A stretch of 62,969 bases of DNA. Origin: Acanthamoeba sp. SK_2022b. Taxonomy: Eukaryota; Discosea; Longamoebia; Acanthamoebidae. Below, piece by piece: positions 1 through 11,415 of the stretch. The notes beneath the pieces were generated by a model. The model did no database searches. It was not told the origin of the DNA and saw only the letters and a program-made list of their open reading frames with translations. The stretch is from assembly GCA_027943245.1 (NCBI GenBank), contig JANDJZ010000216.1:1-62969 (forward strand), written 5' to 3'. Position numbers and translations under genes: made by a program. Numbering within the stretch: the stretch's first letter is position 1; the number at the start of each line of letters is the position of its first letter.

Positions 1-1106
1 GTTTGCCGACCAAACCCATCGTCGCTGGGAACCAGAGCCAGCCGCAACATTTGAAGCGTGATGCAGCCTGGTGATACCTCGCGCATGTCAGATTCCTAAG
101 AGAACGCCCAAGCACGCGGACATGGCCCCCCAATCGCCGCGCACCGGGCCACCTCGCCGGGGTACTAGTACGCCACCCACTAGTCTTATCAAAAAAACAT
201 GGCGACAGCAAGGCCCTGCACATTCATGGACGCGTCAGTATGCGAGCCGTGCGGACAAGTGATCCTCTAGAAGCTAGAAGCTAAGCGGCCCGGGAACAAG
301 AAATAGGTTGGCGTTCGTGCGGCTGGGACACTGATCGGTGAGACCTCCTCCTCTTAGTCCGCGTGGCCGACTCCTCCGTACCGTGCCACCGGCAAGCCCA
401 CAAGGACGTCTCGGCCTGAAGGACCGAATGCAGCCGCTGGTTCATGGGGCCAAGACCGAAGGCCAGGAAGACCAGACTATGCTGTGCGCCTGTCTTAAAG
501 AGGCGGTGCCAAGCGGAGATTGCCGAGTCGGCACCATTGGCCAGCGAGGACCAGCGGCCAACCACAGCGCCTTGGTACTCGCCGCCCATTGGTTGTTCCG
601 CGCGAATGGTCATGGCATCTGCAACCGTAGCCACCGGCTGACCAATCGCCAAAGCGCTAACCGGAACGCTCCCGGGTTCGTTGCGGTGGCTCCTACGCAG
701 TTCGGTTGCCTAGGCAAAACTCGGGATCGTTACAAGGGAGACGCGGAATTCTACAGCTACCCAAGCGAGACAAGACCGACGCATCTGAGTCAATTCCAAT
801 CATTCCACGCCACAGGTGGACGAGCAAGGCCAGGTATAGGCCGTACAGTGAACAATGTCGCGCTCTTGTGGCTGTTGCTTGTTAGCTGTGGCCGTGCGCT
901 ATCCTAATCCAGACTGTCTTAGCGTCGCAGTTCAGCGGAAAGCGGAAGTGGTGCCGGCCAGGTTAGCTCCGCTACTCCACAGGCAGCATTACATTTAAAC
1001 GGACCATAGCCCTTTCAAGAAAACAACTAGCCAGACGAACACACCCCAACTCCAACACACAAGCTTAAGCTGAGACTGCAGACCACGTAACCTACACATC
1101 CAAGAT
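1..1106. other. Region without a recognised gene
   Basis: No reading frame here has recognisable motifs or coherent splice sites. The longest open frame (338-907, +) has an Arg/Pro/Ser-rich, shadow-like composition. The last ~150 bp before position 1107 are probably the promoter and 5' leader of the RFX gene. Confidence 0.5.
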
Positions 1107-2579
1107 ATGAAGAGGAAGCAGCAGAACTTGGCTCAGCAGGACGGAGATGACTCCAATGACTGCACATATACCGAAGAAGAGCCCATCCACCAAAACAAGA
1201 AGATGAAAACCACCACCACCCCGCGCATCAAGGACGAACTCTACAGCGACTCGGACGACAGTGATGCGGCGACTTCGTGGTCGTCGTCCAACCACTCCAC
1301 CGTCAAGGACCTTCCCTTGCGCGCCATGAAGCAAAGCGTAGTCGAGTGGTGCGTTCCTTTTCGTTCTTTTTATGTAATCTTCGTTTTCGCTATTTTGATT
1401 TTATCGGACACGAGTTTGTGGTGCATCAACATCCGCTGGTGTCCTTCTCTATTCGCTGGCGGAACGAGAACTGACAGAATCGTTTTATGGTAAATCTTCA
1501 ACAACAGGATTCGACGGATGTACACAGTCGCAGCGCAGGGATGGACAGCCAAGGCCGACATCTTCGAGGACTACCTGAGCGAGTGGGCCCGCCTGGGCAA
1601 GGAACCCCAGCTCACCGCGCCCGCCTTTGGTCGGCTGGTCCACAAGGCCTTCCCGGGCATCAAGTCGTGCCGGATGGGCCCGCGCATCCGCGCTCGCCAC
1701 TGCTACAAGGGCCTGGTCCGCCGCGACGAGGTCTCGTCGCCCGCCCACTCGCCCGCCCCCTCCGAGGCCTCATCTTCGGCCCTGGCCTCGCCTTTGGTCG
1801 ACGGCTCCGCGACGACCGCCGCCACCACGCCCTACTCGACCTCGCCAGCCCCTTCCCCGCAGTCGCACTACAACCAACACGTGGAGCAGGTCCTGATCGA
1901 CCTCGAGTCGGAGCTCGAGACCGAGATGCTCAGCATGGGCACCGTCAAGCTGGAGGAGCCCTCGACCGAAGATGACCTCTATTTCTACTCCAGCGCCCAG
2001 CCCCACCCCACCACCACCACCAGCAGCTCGGAGGAGGTTGATACCTTTGGCCTGCCCTTCTATCGCCCCCACAACTTCTACGACGAGCAGCAGCCGGGCC
2101 AGATCTACTACTCGCCCGAGACCGAACCGGGACCCACCTCGTCGTCCTCATCCTCGCCCATGGCTCCGTCCTACGAGAGCTGGTCCACCACGACTACAGC
2201 CTCAATCTCAGCTCCGCTGTGCATCCCGCCCCCCATGCCTTTCTTCACCTCTTTCCCGGCCTATACGTCGTCCGTAGCCTCGATCCCACTCCCTCCGAGC
2301 TACTACTATCCGCCCCCTGTGGCCGCGCCTGTCTACTACCCGACGCAGGAAGTCTCCTCCTGGGCGACGCCCTACCTGGCTCCTCCCTCGACCGCCTTTG
2401 GCGACAGCAACAGCTCGTCGGTGACCTACCCATCTCCGCTGGCGATGCCTCCGACCTACGCGCTGCCGTGCTCCTCTTCCCCGGCCTACTCGGCCGGCAG
2501 CGTGCCATCGCCATCGTCCCTGTCCTGCTCGGGTCGTTCCGACATTCTCCTTTCGTCCTTCCTCAGCTTCGACCTATGA
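1107..2579 (+). CDS. RFX-family DNA-binding transcription factor
   Basis: The model has two exons, 1107-1348 and 1508-2579, and encodes 437 aa. The 159-nt GT-AG intron restores the frame through Trp-Ile-Arg-Arg at the junction. Residues ~75-150 resemble the winged-helix RFX DNA-binding domain: WIRRMYTVAAQGW, then GRLVHKAFPGIKSCRMGPR and a basic RARHCYKG end, where RFX proteins carry the X-box recognition helix and wing. The N-terminus is acidic and Lys-rich with a likely nuclear signal around KKMK. The C-terminal ~280 residues are low-complexity Ser/Pro/Tyr/Thr, as in activation domains. I see no RFX dimerisation domain. The likely role is nuclear transcription regulation through X-box-like sites. 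The family call rests on motif memory; an ARID/RFX-type protein is the main alternative. ATG 1107 is the first in-frame Met. Confidence 0.72.
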
Positions 2580-2945
2580 ACGCCACACGCGAGAGAATAC
2601 GACTCCTGACGAACAGAGACACGACGCGCCGGGATAGGCCCGACGGAAGCGACTCAGTTCTGACTGTTTATTGATTGCCTTAATTATTATTTGTTATATC
2701 CATATTCTATTTTGGGGATTTGTCAACACGAAGTCCCAACAACGCCGCGATGCAGATACTGCAGTGTTAACTGCCAAGTAACAACTACATAAAACATCAT
2801 TTGCACACCCACTTCTCTCACACCCTGAGGCCTCCGAACACCGGTGGCCTGACTACTGCTGACGTGGCTCGCCGCCTTTACGCACATTTTGGTGAATAAT
2901 AATCCGTTGTCTTTTTCCTTTAGAAGAAAAACTGCCAGCACGCAG
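2580..2945. other. Intergenic / 5' leader
   Basis: This spacer lies between the RFX stop and the acyl-CoA dehydrogenase start. It is AT-rich just after the stop (2665-2710), as expected for 3' processing. An open frame from ATG 2889 runs in frame into the next gene, so that gene could start there. Confidence 0.5.
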
Positions 2946-5900
2946 ATGGAAGACGGCGGCCAAGGATTTTTGCAGGACCCACCGAGGCTGGGCAACCAGT
3001 ACCTCGAAGACACGCCCCTGCGTGAGGTACTCCAGCGGCTGCTGCCCGAAGACGTGCTGCATGCCATCGAGCCAGACCTCCAGCGCTTCGGCTGGCGAGT
3101 AGTCGACGAGTGCACTCAACACGGTACCCAAACCCCAAGGCCAAGGTAAAAATAAATAAAGAATCTATACAATAGATCTAAATCAATAAAGAAATGGGAA
3201 GTATGGTGGTCCCGCGTGGTGGCCTGCTCGTGGCCTTGTTTGTGGCCTCGCGGCTGTGGCGCTGTGTTGTGGGCGAGTTTTACCACATGCTTGCTTCCGG
3301 TTGTTAATGCTCCTGCTTGCGGGGCCTTAATCCCATGCTTGTTGCACACTCCCTGCAGCAAAGAATATCAAGCAACAGCCGCCCGTGCTTGTGCAGTACA
3401 ACGCCTGGGGCAGGTAGACCTCCCTCTTTCCCCGCCTTGGCACCTGTGCGCGTAGTTACCCACTACACGGCCTCCTACAACTTGGTGCTCACGCTCTCTC
3501 GCAGGCGCATTGACCAAATTCGAATTGGGGAGGGCTGGAAGAGGCTCAACGATGTATCGGCCGAGGAGGGCTTGATCGCCATCGGCTACGAGAGGAAGCA
3601 GAGGGAGTACAGGTACCGAGTAGTGTCCTCCTTTTTTTTTCTTATTTATTTTATTTCTGCTCGTCAGTAAAAGTTCAAGCACGCGCTAACACACCACGCG
3701 ACACGACACTGCAGTCGCGTCTATCAGTTTGCCAAGATGCACCTGTTTGGGCCGTACTCGGCTGTCTACACGTGTCCCCTGTCGATGACTGACGGCGCCA
3801 CGCGCCTGTGCGAGATCATGAAGCCCCGCGTCGGCGACGACAGCGGCACGCCCTACTCCATCCACGGTGGGTGCCGCTTTTCCTTCTTTGCTTTGCTTTG
3901 CTAGACGCTCTCGCCAACTCGGCTGGCGTGAATGTGCGTGTGGGCAGACCTGTTCGACCACTACACGTCGAAGGACCCGGCCAAGTTCTGGACGTCGGGC
4001 CAGTGGATGACCGAAAAGCCTGGCGGCAGCGACGTGGGCAACACCGAGACCGTGGCCAGGCCCGTGCCCGGCGACAAGCTCATGTATCGCCTGCACGGCA
4101 TCAAGGTCGAGAGACGCACAGAGCCCCCCCCCATCTTTTCCTTCAATGACGGCCACCGCGCGGCATCGCTTGTCACTCACACCCACACGTTCTTGCGTGC
4201 GTGCAGTTCTTCACCTCAGCCACGCTGTCGGAGACGGCGTTCGCGCTGGCTCGCGTGATCGACGACAAGACCGGCCCGACGGGAGTGGCAGGGAGCAGGG
4301 GCCTGTCCCTGTTCTACATCCAGCTCAGGGACGACGAGGGCAACCTCAAGAACATCAAGATTCGTCGTCTCAAGGAGAAGCTGGGCACCAAGAGCCTGCC
4401 CACGGCCGAGCTGGAGCTCTGCGGCGCGCCCGCGCGGCTCGTGGGCCAAGTGGGCCGGGGCGTGGCCACCATCGCCACACTCTTCAACATCACCCGCATC
4501 TACTCCGCTTCAGCCTCGGTGGCCTCGATGAGGTACGACGAAACTTCATTTATTTAATTTTTAGTTTTTTTTTTGTGTCTATTTCTTTTTCTCTCTTTTT
4601 TTTTTGCTGATGCCTTGCCACACCCTTTGTAGGAAGGCGCTGGCCGTGGCGAGGGACTATGCCCACAGGAGGCACGCCTTTGGCAAGGCCATCGCCGAGC
4701 TGCCGCTCCACGTGCAGACCCTCGCGCAGCAGGAGGTCGCCTACCGGGGCTGCCTGCAGCTCCTCTTTCACACGGTCCTCCTCGAGGTACGCCCCCCACC
4801 CCGCCATTCGTGTCTCAGGTCGTGGACTCGGCCCTCTCTCTGACGCTTGGGCGCAGGGTTTGATGGAGACCGGCCGCGCGACAAAGGGCGAGAACGATCT
4901 GCTGCGCGTGCTCACCACCCTCGGCAAGCTGTACATCGCGAAGCTGTCGCTGGCCACCATCTCGGAATGCATCGAAGCCCTGGGCGGCAACGGCTACATG
5001 GAGGACGCCACCGACCTGCCCGAACTCCTGAGGGAGCAGCAGGTCCGTCGACCCAAGCTAGCTATTAATATTATTATTATTATTATCATTAATTATTGAT
5101 TTTTAAGAATATGAAATCGCAGGTGAACACGATCTGGGAGGGCACCACCAACGTTTTGTCCATGGATATCCTTCGCATTCTCGACAGAGAGCCCAACGCC
5201 TTTGTTGGTACGCCCTCCCTCCCTACGCTCGCTGCCTTAACTTTCATTTTTAATTAAAAAAATAAATACATAAATAACAAAAGAACTTACCCTCTCCCCA
5301 CGCAGAGTACCGCAACTACGTCAACCGCGTGCTCGCTCTGCCGTCTCTCTCCGCGCCACTGAAGGACTGCGCCGATGTGGTGCGTCAGGCGATCAGAACG
5401 CTCTCCGACGTCGTGGAGGCCATCACGCACGATATGGACAACGGTACACGCCCTCCCTCCCCGCTAACGCACTCACTCCCACGCAAAGCGCGCAGCTGTT
5501 AATTTTGTGTCGACCCACCGCGCAGACAAGCGCCAGACCTTCTCGCAGTCGATCGCGCGCGACGTCTCGTACGCCATGGCCGCCGCCTTCATCGCGGCGC
5601 TGCTGATCGAGCACGCCGCGTGGCCCGGCGGCGGCGAGGCCGGCCTCACCGAAGCCGAGGGCGGCGTGCGCACGTTCACCGCCAAGCAGTGGTGCGCTCG
5701 GCACCTCGCCGGCCACGTGCTGGCCCTCACCGACGCGCTCAGTCTTGCCAAGCTCAACCGCAAGAAGGCATGCTCCCTCTTCGCTCCGGTGCTGTGGTGT
5801 GTGTGTCCCAGCAAACTCACGGGAGAGCTCTCTCGGTTTTGGGCAGGCGAGCTACGAGGCGACGAGGAAGCTCGGGCTAGATGTCGATTCCAACGGCAAC

Positions 5901-5957
5901 TTCCGGGGCATGGGCGACAAGTGCCCCGTCACTGGCAAGTACCGCGCTAGCTGCTGA
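2946..5957 (+). CDS. AidB-like acyl-CoA dehydrogenase family flavoprotein
   Basis: The 12 exons are 2946-3123, 3359-3413, 3505-3612, 3715-3866, 3948-4105, 4207-4532, 4633-4786, 4857-5042, 5123-5207, 5306-5443, 5526-5767 and 5847-5957 (630 aa). The order of conserved blocks fits the AidB branch: YNAWGRRIDQI near the N-terminus, the FAD-binding stretch SGQWMTEKPGGSDVGNTE, FFTSATLSE, then RHAFGKAI and IEALGGNGYMED, and NTIWEGTTNVLSMD near the C-terminal FAD contacts. AidB and its eukaryotic relatives are FAD proteins. Bacterial AidB is linked to alkylation damage, but the substrate here is unknown. I see no obvious mitochondrial presequence or clear peroxisomal tail; the C-terminus reads KYRASC. 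The last intron (5768-5846) appears to start with GC rather than GT. ATG 2889 is an alternative in-frame start. Confidence 0.85.
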
Positions 5958-6249
5958 GCGAGGTTGTCCGCTGGCCTTCTTGCTCCACCACGCTGGTCGT
6001 CCGTGTGGAAGAATAGATCGCGACCTTCGTTCGCAACACGCGGTTGTCTTCCGGGTCGGTTGTGTAGTCCAGGCAGATAGGGCCTGTAGAAGATCTTATC
6101 TTGTTGCCAGCGGGCAGGATGGACCCAAGACCCAAGCATCTTCCATGACCTTCCAGGACCTCTCGTGGCGGGCAAGCACAATGAGGCTACCGCCGAACCT
6201 CCCGGCAGAAGGCGTCAGTCCAGCAAAAGGGCCTTTTTGCTTGGACAGG

Positions 6250-6816
6250 ATGGCGACGCTCCGGTGCGCAGTGTGTGGGGTCAGTGGGGCTAATCTCTCT
6301 CGTTGCTCTGTGTGCCGTACTACTGCCTACTGTTCTCGCGGTACGAGAAACATCGCACAAGATCGCAAAATCTTGATTCAATTGAATTGAATTTACGATT
6401 GTTTTAATTCATGGATTAAAATAATGATACAAATAAATACAGAACATCAAGTGAGCCACTGGAAGGCCGGCCACAAACAGGAATGTTCACGCCTGGCCAG
6501 CGCAGCTTCGACGTCGCCATCCCCCACCGCCCAGCAGCGGAGTGCCGCGGTAAGGCCGCCGATGGCAGCTCCGGCGACCGAGGCTGAGGTGGCCGCCGCC
6601 GTGGCGGCCTTTGAGCGCTTTGCTCAGTCGCTACCCCGCGAATCCCAAGGCGGAGGCGTTCTCGATACGGCGGGCCGCGCGTTCGTCATTCGCGACGAGG
6701 TTGAGGGCAAGGGCCGCGCCGCCTTTGCCGTTCGCGACATCGCACAGTTGCGTCAGCCACGCACACACTTCCCTGCATGCCGCGGCCTTGAACTCACACG
6801 GCGCACACCGCACACG

Positions 6817-6899
<83 letters not shown>

Positions 6900-9089
6900 C
6901 ACAGGGGCGAGGAGCCGTTCGAAGAGGAGACGTACGCGTTTGCGCCCTCGTGCCGCACGTTGCGGCGGCGTGACGTGTGCCACCACTGCTTCAAGGCCAT
7001 GCCTCCGGGCCCGGCCGCGACCGCCGCCCGCTGCAACAAATGCCACACCATCGCCTTCTGCTCTCCCACCTGCCGGTGCGCACGACACACGGCACACGGC
7101 ACACGGCACACGGCACACGGCACACGGCACACGGCACACGACACGCAAGCTATGAGAGAGCTAAGAGCGTCGAGGGAACGGCGTGCAGGGCCGAGGGAGA
7201 GGTCCTGCATCGCGTGGAGTGTTTCTACGTCAAGCGGCTCTCGCACCTCATACTCAATCTGGAGATCCTGCTGCTGCTCCGGATCGTCGTCATGCGGTGG
7301 CTCGAGAGCCTGAGCTCCCACAAGGTGCGCGGCGGTGGCCACGCCCTCCCACCCTCACGTCGCGGCGGCGGCGAACACTGCTGACCGCCACGCGCGCGCA
7401 CACACAGAACGGGATCGAGGGCACGCCCGTGTTTGATAGCATGATGAAAATGCAGGCCCACGCCGAGGCGCAGGTCGATCTGCTGCAGACCTATGCGCCG
7501 GCCGTGGAGGACATGCTACGGGTAACCTTCCCCCTCCGCTCGCATCTTCTTCGCCCCCCCCCCCGCGTAGTGTTGCTGTTCTGATCATTCTTTGCCTCGG
7601 CTGGCTCAGGTCCTGCCTGCCGAGATGAAGGTGGCCAAGGAGGCGATGCTCATCATCGTCTGCATTTGCTCGGTCAACCAGTTCGCGGTGGGGCATCCCC
7701 CTTCTGGTGACCCCCCCCCCTTCCCCCAAGCCCTCTCCTCATTTTGCTGTGCTCGTAGCCTTACCCCCCCCTCTCTTTTTCCCCGACACTCATTGGGGCA
7801 CTGCAGAGGGCGAGAGCGGCGAGGCTCAGTCGAGAGACGGCGAGGGTTCGGGCCTCTTCCTGACCTCGGCGATCATCTCCCACAGGTAGGCGGCGATGGG
7901 CAGTGCTTTCCCCCTCCTTCCCTCTCTTCCCTCCCTTCCTGGCCTGCTCCGCTACTGGTCGCGTTCTCACACGGCGCACGCACGCACGCGTAATTACGCG
8001 TCAGCTGCCGGGAGAACGCGATGCACCGCCCCAAGGGCAGGCGGTTGGCCATGCTGACGCTCGAGCCCATCTCGACCGGCAGCGAAATCACCTGGTCCTA
8101 TCTCGGGTACCTACTCGGCAATACCCCTCTCGTGTGTGCGTGCGTGCGTGGGGGGAGAGGGAGAGAGGACAGGCGTGATCTAACATAATGCTCCCTTCCC
8201 CCCAAAAGGAATCCGTTGCTTCCTACGCAGATTCGCCAACGCGAGTTGTACCAGAGCAAGGTGTTCCTCTGCCAGTGCGAGCGTTGCCTGGACTTGACCG
8301 GTGCGTGCAGCTGTGGCCTCAAGGCCTTTTGACCGCGCGCAGGGGAGGACAATTGCACACAGTTGGATGGGCCTTGACGTTTGGGCCTTGGCTCCTCTCT
8401 CGCTCTCTCTCTCTCACTGCACAGAGTGTCACCTGCGAGCGTTCCCGTGTAAGGCGTGCGGGCGGGGCCAGCTCGTGCCGCTGCCGCTCACCCAGGCTGG
8501 GATCGAGAGCGAGGAGGATCGGTGGCGCTGCGATGACGCCGCGTGCGGTCGCACGGTCGGGTTCGGCCAGGAGGTGGAGCGGGTCGAGGCCGGCCTCGTC
8601 CACCAGTTCGAGGAGGCGCACGCGGCGCTGGGGGCCACGCAGGACGTCGGGGCGGCCCTGCGACAGCTCGAGACCATCGTCGCCGACCACGCCGGCTCGG
8701 TGATGCATGCCCACCACTACCTCCTCCTGCAAATCTATCTGCTCCACGGGCAGCTCCTGCGCAGGAAGCTCGAGGGGCGGCTCCCCCCGCTTCCCGCGTC
8801 GCACGCCGCGCAGCCGGTGGCGGCGCTCAGCATGAACGACGACCAGCGCAGCGCGATACGGAAGCAGATCGAGGCCGGCCTGCGGCTGGCGGAGCCCCTG
8901 GAGGCCGTGGTCGAGTCGCTGCTGCCCGACCGCCACCCGCTCAAGGCCGACCTCTACGAGGGCAAGGCCGTGCTCCTGGCCCGATTGCGACAGGTCGCCT
9001 CACAACACCCCGCGAGCGACGCCGAGCTCCTGGCCGAAGCGGAACGAAGAGCTGCAGCCAACCGCCGTCTGTTCCCCGATCTGCCGTGA
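6250..9089 (+). CDS. SET and MYND domain (SMYD-type) protein methyltransferase
   Basis: The ten exons are 6250-6340, 6443-6746, 6905-7075, 7189-7324, 7408-7521, 7610-7706, 7807-7885, 8005-8106, 8209-8300 and 8425-9089 (616 aa). Residues ~5-45 form a MYND zinc finger (CAVCG...CSVCRTTAYCS...H...H..EC). A SET domain follows from ~80, starting with GRAAFAVRDIAQGE. It contains a second CxxC/CxxC finger (CHHCF...CNKCHTIAFCS, ~155-185). The catalytic-fold motif SHSCRENAMH sits at ~330, GSEITWSYL at ~355, and the post-SET cysteines CQCERC at ~390. A helical, TPR-like C-terminal half completes the SMYD3-like architecture. Such enzymes methylate lysines on histones and other proteins using S-adenosylmethionine. 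The extra N-terminal MYND is unusual. Introns 2 and 3 carry long microsatellites. An upstream in-frame ATG at 6181 is possible. Confidence 0.82.
6820..6900. repeat. (AC)n microsatellite in an intron
   Basis: About 80 bp of nearly pure AC dinucleotides lie inside SMYD intron 2 (6747-6904), ending a few bases before the acceptor. Confidence 0.97.
7086..7142. repeat. Heptamer tandem repeat CACACGG in an intron
   Basis: About eight copies of CACACGG lie in SMYD intron 3 (7076-7188). Confidence 0.95.
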
Positions 9090-9575
9090 ACTTGGCGCAC
9101 GGTATACCTTCAGCAGAACACTTTTTCTTTCCAGAGAGAACGCCTGCAAGGTACATCATTGCAGGAAGAGTTCAATCCCACCTTCGGCTTGCGCACTTCA
9201 GGGAAGCCGTCTTGCAGGGCGAGCGGCAAGCCAAACACTAAGTTTGGCATTTTTGAGTGTGGGGAGCGATAATCTATCCACCGATACGAGTTGTCCAACG
9301 TAACTATAATGTCGTTCAGAGGAGGGACATGCTGGTGGAGGATCCCTAGATTGCGATCCTGGTTTCGGTGTACAAACAACATCTCAACGTTGAAGGCCTC
9401 TAGAAACGTTTCGGCATGCTGGTACACCTCCCCCACTGTCTCTCTCATAACCGGCTGGTATATGTGACGCGCAGCCAACTCGTTCATGCAAAGAAGGTGA
9501 GGCGATACGATTGAGTTCTCTTCCTTTCTTGGACGAGGCGAGTGATGCCCGCTCACAATAATGTGATGGTGTCCG
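9090..9575. other. Spacer with an open minus-strand frame of unclear meaning
   Basis: A minus-strand frame stays open from 9592 down to 9110 and reads protein-like in places, for example EVYQHAETFLEAFNVEML at about 9450-9400. Its composition differs from the GC-rich genes around it. It may belong to the broken glycosyltransferase next door in inverted orientation, but this is speculative. I find no complete gene. Confidence 0.35.
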
Positions 9576-10151
9576 CAAGATGATCTTCCCATGCGCGTGG
9601 CGCCGCACTACCACTACCAACGTACCCAGCGCATGCTCGGCGACCCTCACATTACGCTCGACAAGCGAAAGACAATCGTCTACCTTACGCGTAAGGTAGA
9701 CGATTGCCCCTGCTGATAGCGCAGCGTTGCGTGCGCCACACATCTCTCCTCTTTGTCGCACTGCCTGCCTGCCGTGCAACCCTAACCCTTTTATCTCTAA
9801 CGTGCAGAGGTCGTGGCGGTGATCGGACCCACGGCGGCGCGTTCTGCAACGCCTTCTTCTGCGCGCAAGGCACGCTCGTCAAGTTCTTCTCGCTCGACTA
9901 CCACACGGGCCAGGCGATGCAGTGGCCCGAGTCATATGGTGGCCCTCTCGCTTCCTCGGCTTGCGTTACTATCAGGCAGGCACTTCCCTCCTTCCCTGCT
10001 CTACAACAACACCAACAACGACATGCCCCGAGAGAGAAGGCCTGACCCGACGTTGCTTTTGGTTGATTGCAGCTGCCCATCCGCACTGGGCATGTTGGTG
10101 CCATCCAAGCCCGTGACCGACATCCTCCAGCATGCCCTCTATAGCTCATAG
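9576..10151 (+). pseudogene. Broken GT61-like glycosyltransferase
   Basis: Three pieces on + resemble the catalytic half of family 61 glycosyltransferases (EOGT / plant xylosyltransferase type). The first, 9576-9716, reads through HITLDKRKTIVYLTRKVDDC, where the family has its VxLTR strand. The second, 9808-9939, gives VVAVIGP in one frame and HGGAFCNAFFCAQGTLVKFF in another, matching the IGPHGxxxxN signature. One missing C in ggacccacgg breaks the frame. The third, 10073-10151, follows an intron-like gap and gives LPIRTGHVG, then in another frame VPSKPVTDILQHALYSS and a stop. The middle of the domain is absent from this strand. Either the gene is dead or the sequence has errors here. The family call is inference from motifs. 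Confidence 0.5.
9673..9706. repeat. 34-bp perfect palindrome
   Basis: The arms caatcgtctaccttacg and cgtaaggtagacgattg are exact reverse complements with no spacer. They lie inside the GT61-like fragment, so both strands read IVYLTRKVDDC at this point. Confidence 0.97.
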
Positions 10152-11415
10152 CTCTGCTGCTATGCGCGCAGTTTTCACGTGCTCTCGATCGTCTAGCGGT
10201 AGGCGTTGGATAAGAACGTCACGTTAGCAGACCCGATAGCGGGCCTGGAATAGCATCTGGTGCTTGGTGGAAGGAGAATGGAGAAGGGGAAATGAGAGCA
10301 CAGAAGTGCGCTTGTCATGGACGCCATGGCGAATGAAGAATCGCCAAACACGCAGCGCGAGCATGCCACTCTGTGGCTTTCTGGGTCAGCGGGCCAGAAA
10401 CTGAACAATGAAATTTGTTGGCATTCCATTGCAACCTTCTTGGCGTTGCTTTGCGACAGTGCCAAAAAATTGAAAAAAAATATCCGAACGGCTGGCCCGT
10501 ATTTGGGAGTGGCACGGTGGGGTATTCTTAGCATGGACGCGGCGTAGCGAGGGCATTGGTTTAAAGGGGAGGTGCGTGGCGTAATGGTTGAGCTCCTTCC
10601 CCTCGACGTGAAACCACCACCAGGTTCCGATTCGAGTTCCGTCTCCCCCCACTTTTTTGTTGATGTTGTTGTGACAAACCTCTAACACTATCAGTTTGCT
10701 TCATTGACGCCTATGCTCATCTGGGAGGCAAGGAGCTCATCGACAGTTTAAGCAGGCCTACCCCACCAAAAAAATCGTCCTTGTCGACCAGGGTTGTAAG
10801 CCGCAAGCCCTGTAAGCCACCAGCACCCTGGCCTTAAAGGGTGGTATCAGCGCATCGTGTTCACTTGTGCAGTAATCAAAGCTGTACCGTGGTGGTTGCA
10901 TTGCGCAGGCATTGGCAGCTCATGTATGACCACGCCTTTGTAGCCAACAGATTCGAGGAGTGCGTTCAGCAAGGCGCCTGTGTGGAGAAAGCTGGCATGT
11001 ATTGTTTCACCACTACTTTGGTGCCTTTGTTGTGCCCAGCACAGGCATGTGGATGTTTCCAAGTGAGACAAGCGAACGAAGGAAGGAAGCGTATACATGA
11101 GTGTCAGTATTGGGAAAAGAAGAAAGAAGGCTGAGTGCACACACCTGCCTTGGTGATGGCTTGCCAGACTGCAAGAAGAAGGTGATGGTGATCACCAGGC
11201 ACAGTGATACCTATCTCCACTAGGTCGAGCATCTTGAGGCATCTTAGCAAGTTGCTAACCCCGCTGCCGCTGCCCATTGTTGGACCTCCTCATCGACTTC
11301 AACTTCCATAAGAACCAACAAACGTTTGTGTTTGTTTTTTGCGATTTGGCTTGGTGTGCGTTCCCTTTTTCTTTTTAAAAAGAAATATTCCTCAGTGCAT
11401 ATCTTTTCGGCTGAG
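10152..11415. other. Gene-poor interval with possible relics
   Basis: There is no intact gene here. Around 10566-10650 a stretch has a TGGCGTAATGG box-A-like block, a TTCGAGT box-B-like block and a downstream T6 run, but it does not fold as a tRNA. On the minus strand, ~11300-11140 encodes SAM-domain-like pieces (EVQQWAAAAGL, then after a frame change MLDLVEIGITVPGDHHHLLL). The last ~100 bp are probably the leader of the glycerate kinase gene. Confidence 0.45.

Noticed and set aside
338..907. 189-codon open frame on +
   Set aside because: Arg/Pro/His-rich shadow-like composition, no domain, signal peptide or splice support.
6631..7342. Long frames reading (CV)n, (TH)n or CRVPCAV repeats
   Set aside because: They are translations of intronic AC and CACACGG microsatellites, not proteins.
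10566..10650. tRNA-like sequence with box-A-like TGGCGTAATGG, box-B-like TTCGAGT and a T6 terminator
   Set aside because: The ends can pair (GGGGAGG with TCTCCCC) but the T-arm does not form a five-pair stem and the box-A spacing conflicts with that acceptor stem. No standard cloverleaf results.
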